A stretch of 55,420 nt of DNA, from the NCBI GenBank assembly GCA_017399535.1, contig JAFQBX010000035.1, positions 1 through 55,420 on the forward strand, in the 5' to 3' direction. The stretch comes from Clostridia bacterium (GTDB lineage Bacteria > Bacillota > Clostridia > Oscillospirales > Acutalibacteraceae). Below, one piece after another: positions 54,970-55,420 of this stretch (the stretch's first letter is position 1; each line of letters begins with the position of its first letter). The notes beneath the pieces were generated by a model that saw nothing but the letters and a program-made list of their open reading frames with translations, ran no database searches and was not told where the DNA came from. The translations under genes and the position numbers were made by a program.

Positions 54970-55189
54970 AAATACCCCCGACCTATTAAACGTCTTAATA
55001 ATATTATAAAAATAAGCTAAATTAAATGAAGTTAAAAATACCTTGCCATAGATATACCAAAAACTAAGAACAGAAAGCGAACTTGTTATGAATGTAGACT
55101 CGAAATTTGAAAACGTTGCACGTCGGTCATTATACAAAAATTTAAGCAAACTTACACCTATACAATTTAAATTCTTTTACTGCCTTTTC

Positions 55190-55420
55190 GTGTATTATTG
55201 GTCTAATTATGAATACTTTATCAGCAAACAAAATCTTTATAACCTGTGGTGCGAACTTAATCGAATGTGCCACGACTCAGATGAAAGTTTTCCGGACTGC
55301 TATGATAATTTCAAGGAAATAAAAGACTTTTGTCAATCACAGCCATATTATTTTATCGATAAATTACCGCCAAAAATCATTGCCTGTCTATTTTCCGAAT
55401 ATGTTGACAACCGAATTGAC
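55190..55420 (+). CDS. partial open reading frame running off the window
   Basis: A frame stays open for 77 codons from GTG 55190 to the right edge, with residues such as YFISKQNLYNLWCELNRMCHDS and PYYFIDKLPPKIIACLFSEY that look like a real protein. There is no clear ribosome binding site, the true start may be different, and no family is recognised. It diverges from the gene at 53581-54969. Confidence 0.45.
   Translation, partial: MYYWSNYEYFISKQNLYNLWCELNRMCHDSDESFPDCYDNFKEIKDFCQSQPYYFIDKLPPKIIACLFSEYVDNRID

Larger units (their letters stand above)
50652..55420. mobile_element. right-hand accessory island, probably part of an integrative element
   Basis: The region begins with a tyrosine recombinase and has clearly more A+T than the genes to the left, with divergent gene orientation and unfamiliar proteins. 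No attachment-site repeat was found inside the window, and the right end lies beyond it, so boundaries are provisional. Confidence 0.45.

Noticed and set aside
54970-55149. N-terminal extension of the unknown protein (60 extra residues)
   Set aside because: It has no ribosome binding site, is rich in hydrophobic and aromatic residues as random AT-rich sequence would be, and a strong GGGGGT site stands before ATG 54969.
1-55420. CRISPR array, tRNA genes, T-box or other named riboswitches
   Set aside because: No regularly spaced repeats, no tRNA cloverleaf and no known riboswitch core were seen; the leaders before serC, aroE and asnA are too short or featureless.

Overview
The window looks like a chromosome segment of an anaerobic Firmicute of class Clostridia, probably an Oscillospiraceae/Ruminococcaceae relative. 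This rests on the Gram-positive S10-spc-alpha ribosomal order with a KOW-domain gene between map and infA, the zinc-binding forms of L28, S14, S4 and L36, the zinc-lid adenylate kinase, the short archaeal-type ProRS, the GGGtGRT/NifU-like pair, strong AGGAGG ribosome binding sites and sigma-A type promoters. The species cannot be fixed from the sequence alone.

Layout. 1-230: a 5S rRNA gene with its own -10 box and terminator. 232-1593 (minus): a LUD-domain gene and a CofE-like ligase gene. 1830-4097 (plus): serC-serA, serine biosynthesis. 4146-6293: an RluA-type pseudouridine synthase (minus), rpmB (L28) and a Cof-type HAD phosphatase (plus). 6341-7790 (minus): coaX and an ECF S-component, a pantothenate/CoA unit. 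8013-23487 (minus): an uninterrupted 31-gene ribosomal block running rpsJ to rplQ, including secY, adk, map, infA, rpmJ and rpoA. It has one clear promoter and a leader of about 290 nt upstream of rpsJ, and a terminator after rplQ. 24105-27179 (minus): acpP, a polysaccharide-deacetylase-like gene, proS and a Ser/Pro-rich membrane-anchored protein. 27341-34027 (plus): a tightly overlapped aromatic amino acid operon, aroE-aroK-tyrA-aroB-aroA-aroC-pheA. 34102-36455: asnA (plus) and a DUF1015 gene (minus). 36687-42147 (plus): a Gld-like ABC exporter (ATPase, permease-GldG fusion carrying a zinc ribbon, DUF4340 protein). 42346-47274 (plus): a Ca2+-type P-ATPase, two tandem cyclophilins and a TIM-barrel sugar isomerase. 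47352-48635 (minus): a small conserved-looking protein and galE. 48942-50651 (plus): a NifU-like scaffold gene and its GGGtGRT partner.

From about 50,660 to the right edge the base composition becomes more AT-rich and the genes look accessory. There is a tyrosine recombinase, a fusion of a NadD-like adenylyltransferase with a bacterial PARG-type macrodomain, an unrecognised protein with a winged-helix-like region and polymerase-like motifs, a 74-nt pure A/T block and an unfinished reading frame. I read this as one end of an integrative element. The NadD-PARG fusion is the best candidate for an undescribed system: one polypeptide would couple NAD synthesis with removal of ADP-ribose polymers, in a mobile setting typical of defence or counter-defence genes.

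Functionally the core of the window joins translation (ribosomal block, ProRS, L28, RluA, 5S) with amino acid synthesis (serine, aromatic amino acids, asparagine) and cofactor supply (CoA, ACP). A secondary theme is envelope and secretion (SecY, ABC exporter, lipoprotein cyclophilin, GalE).
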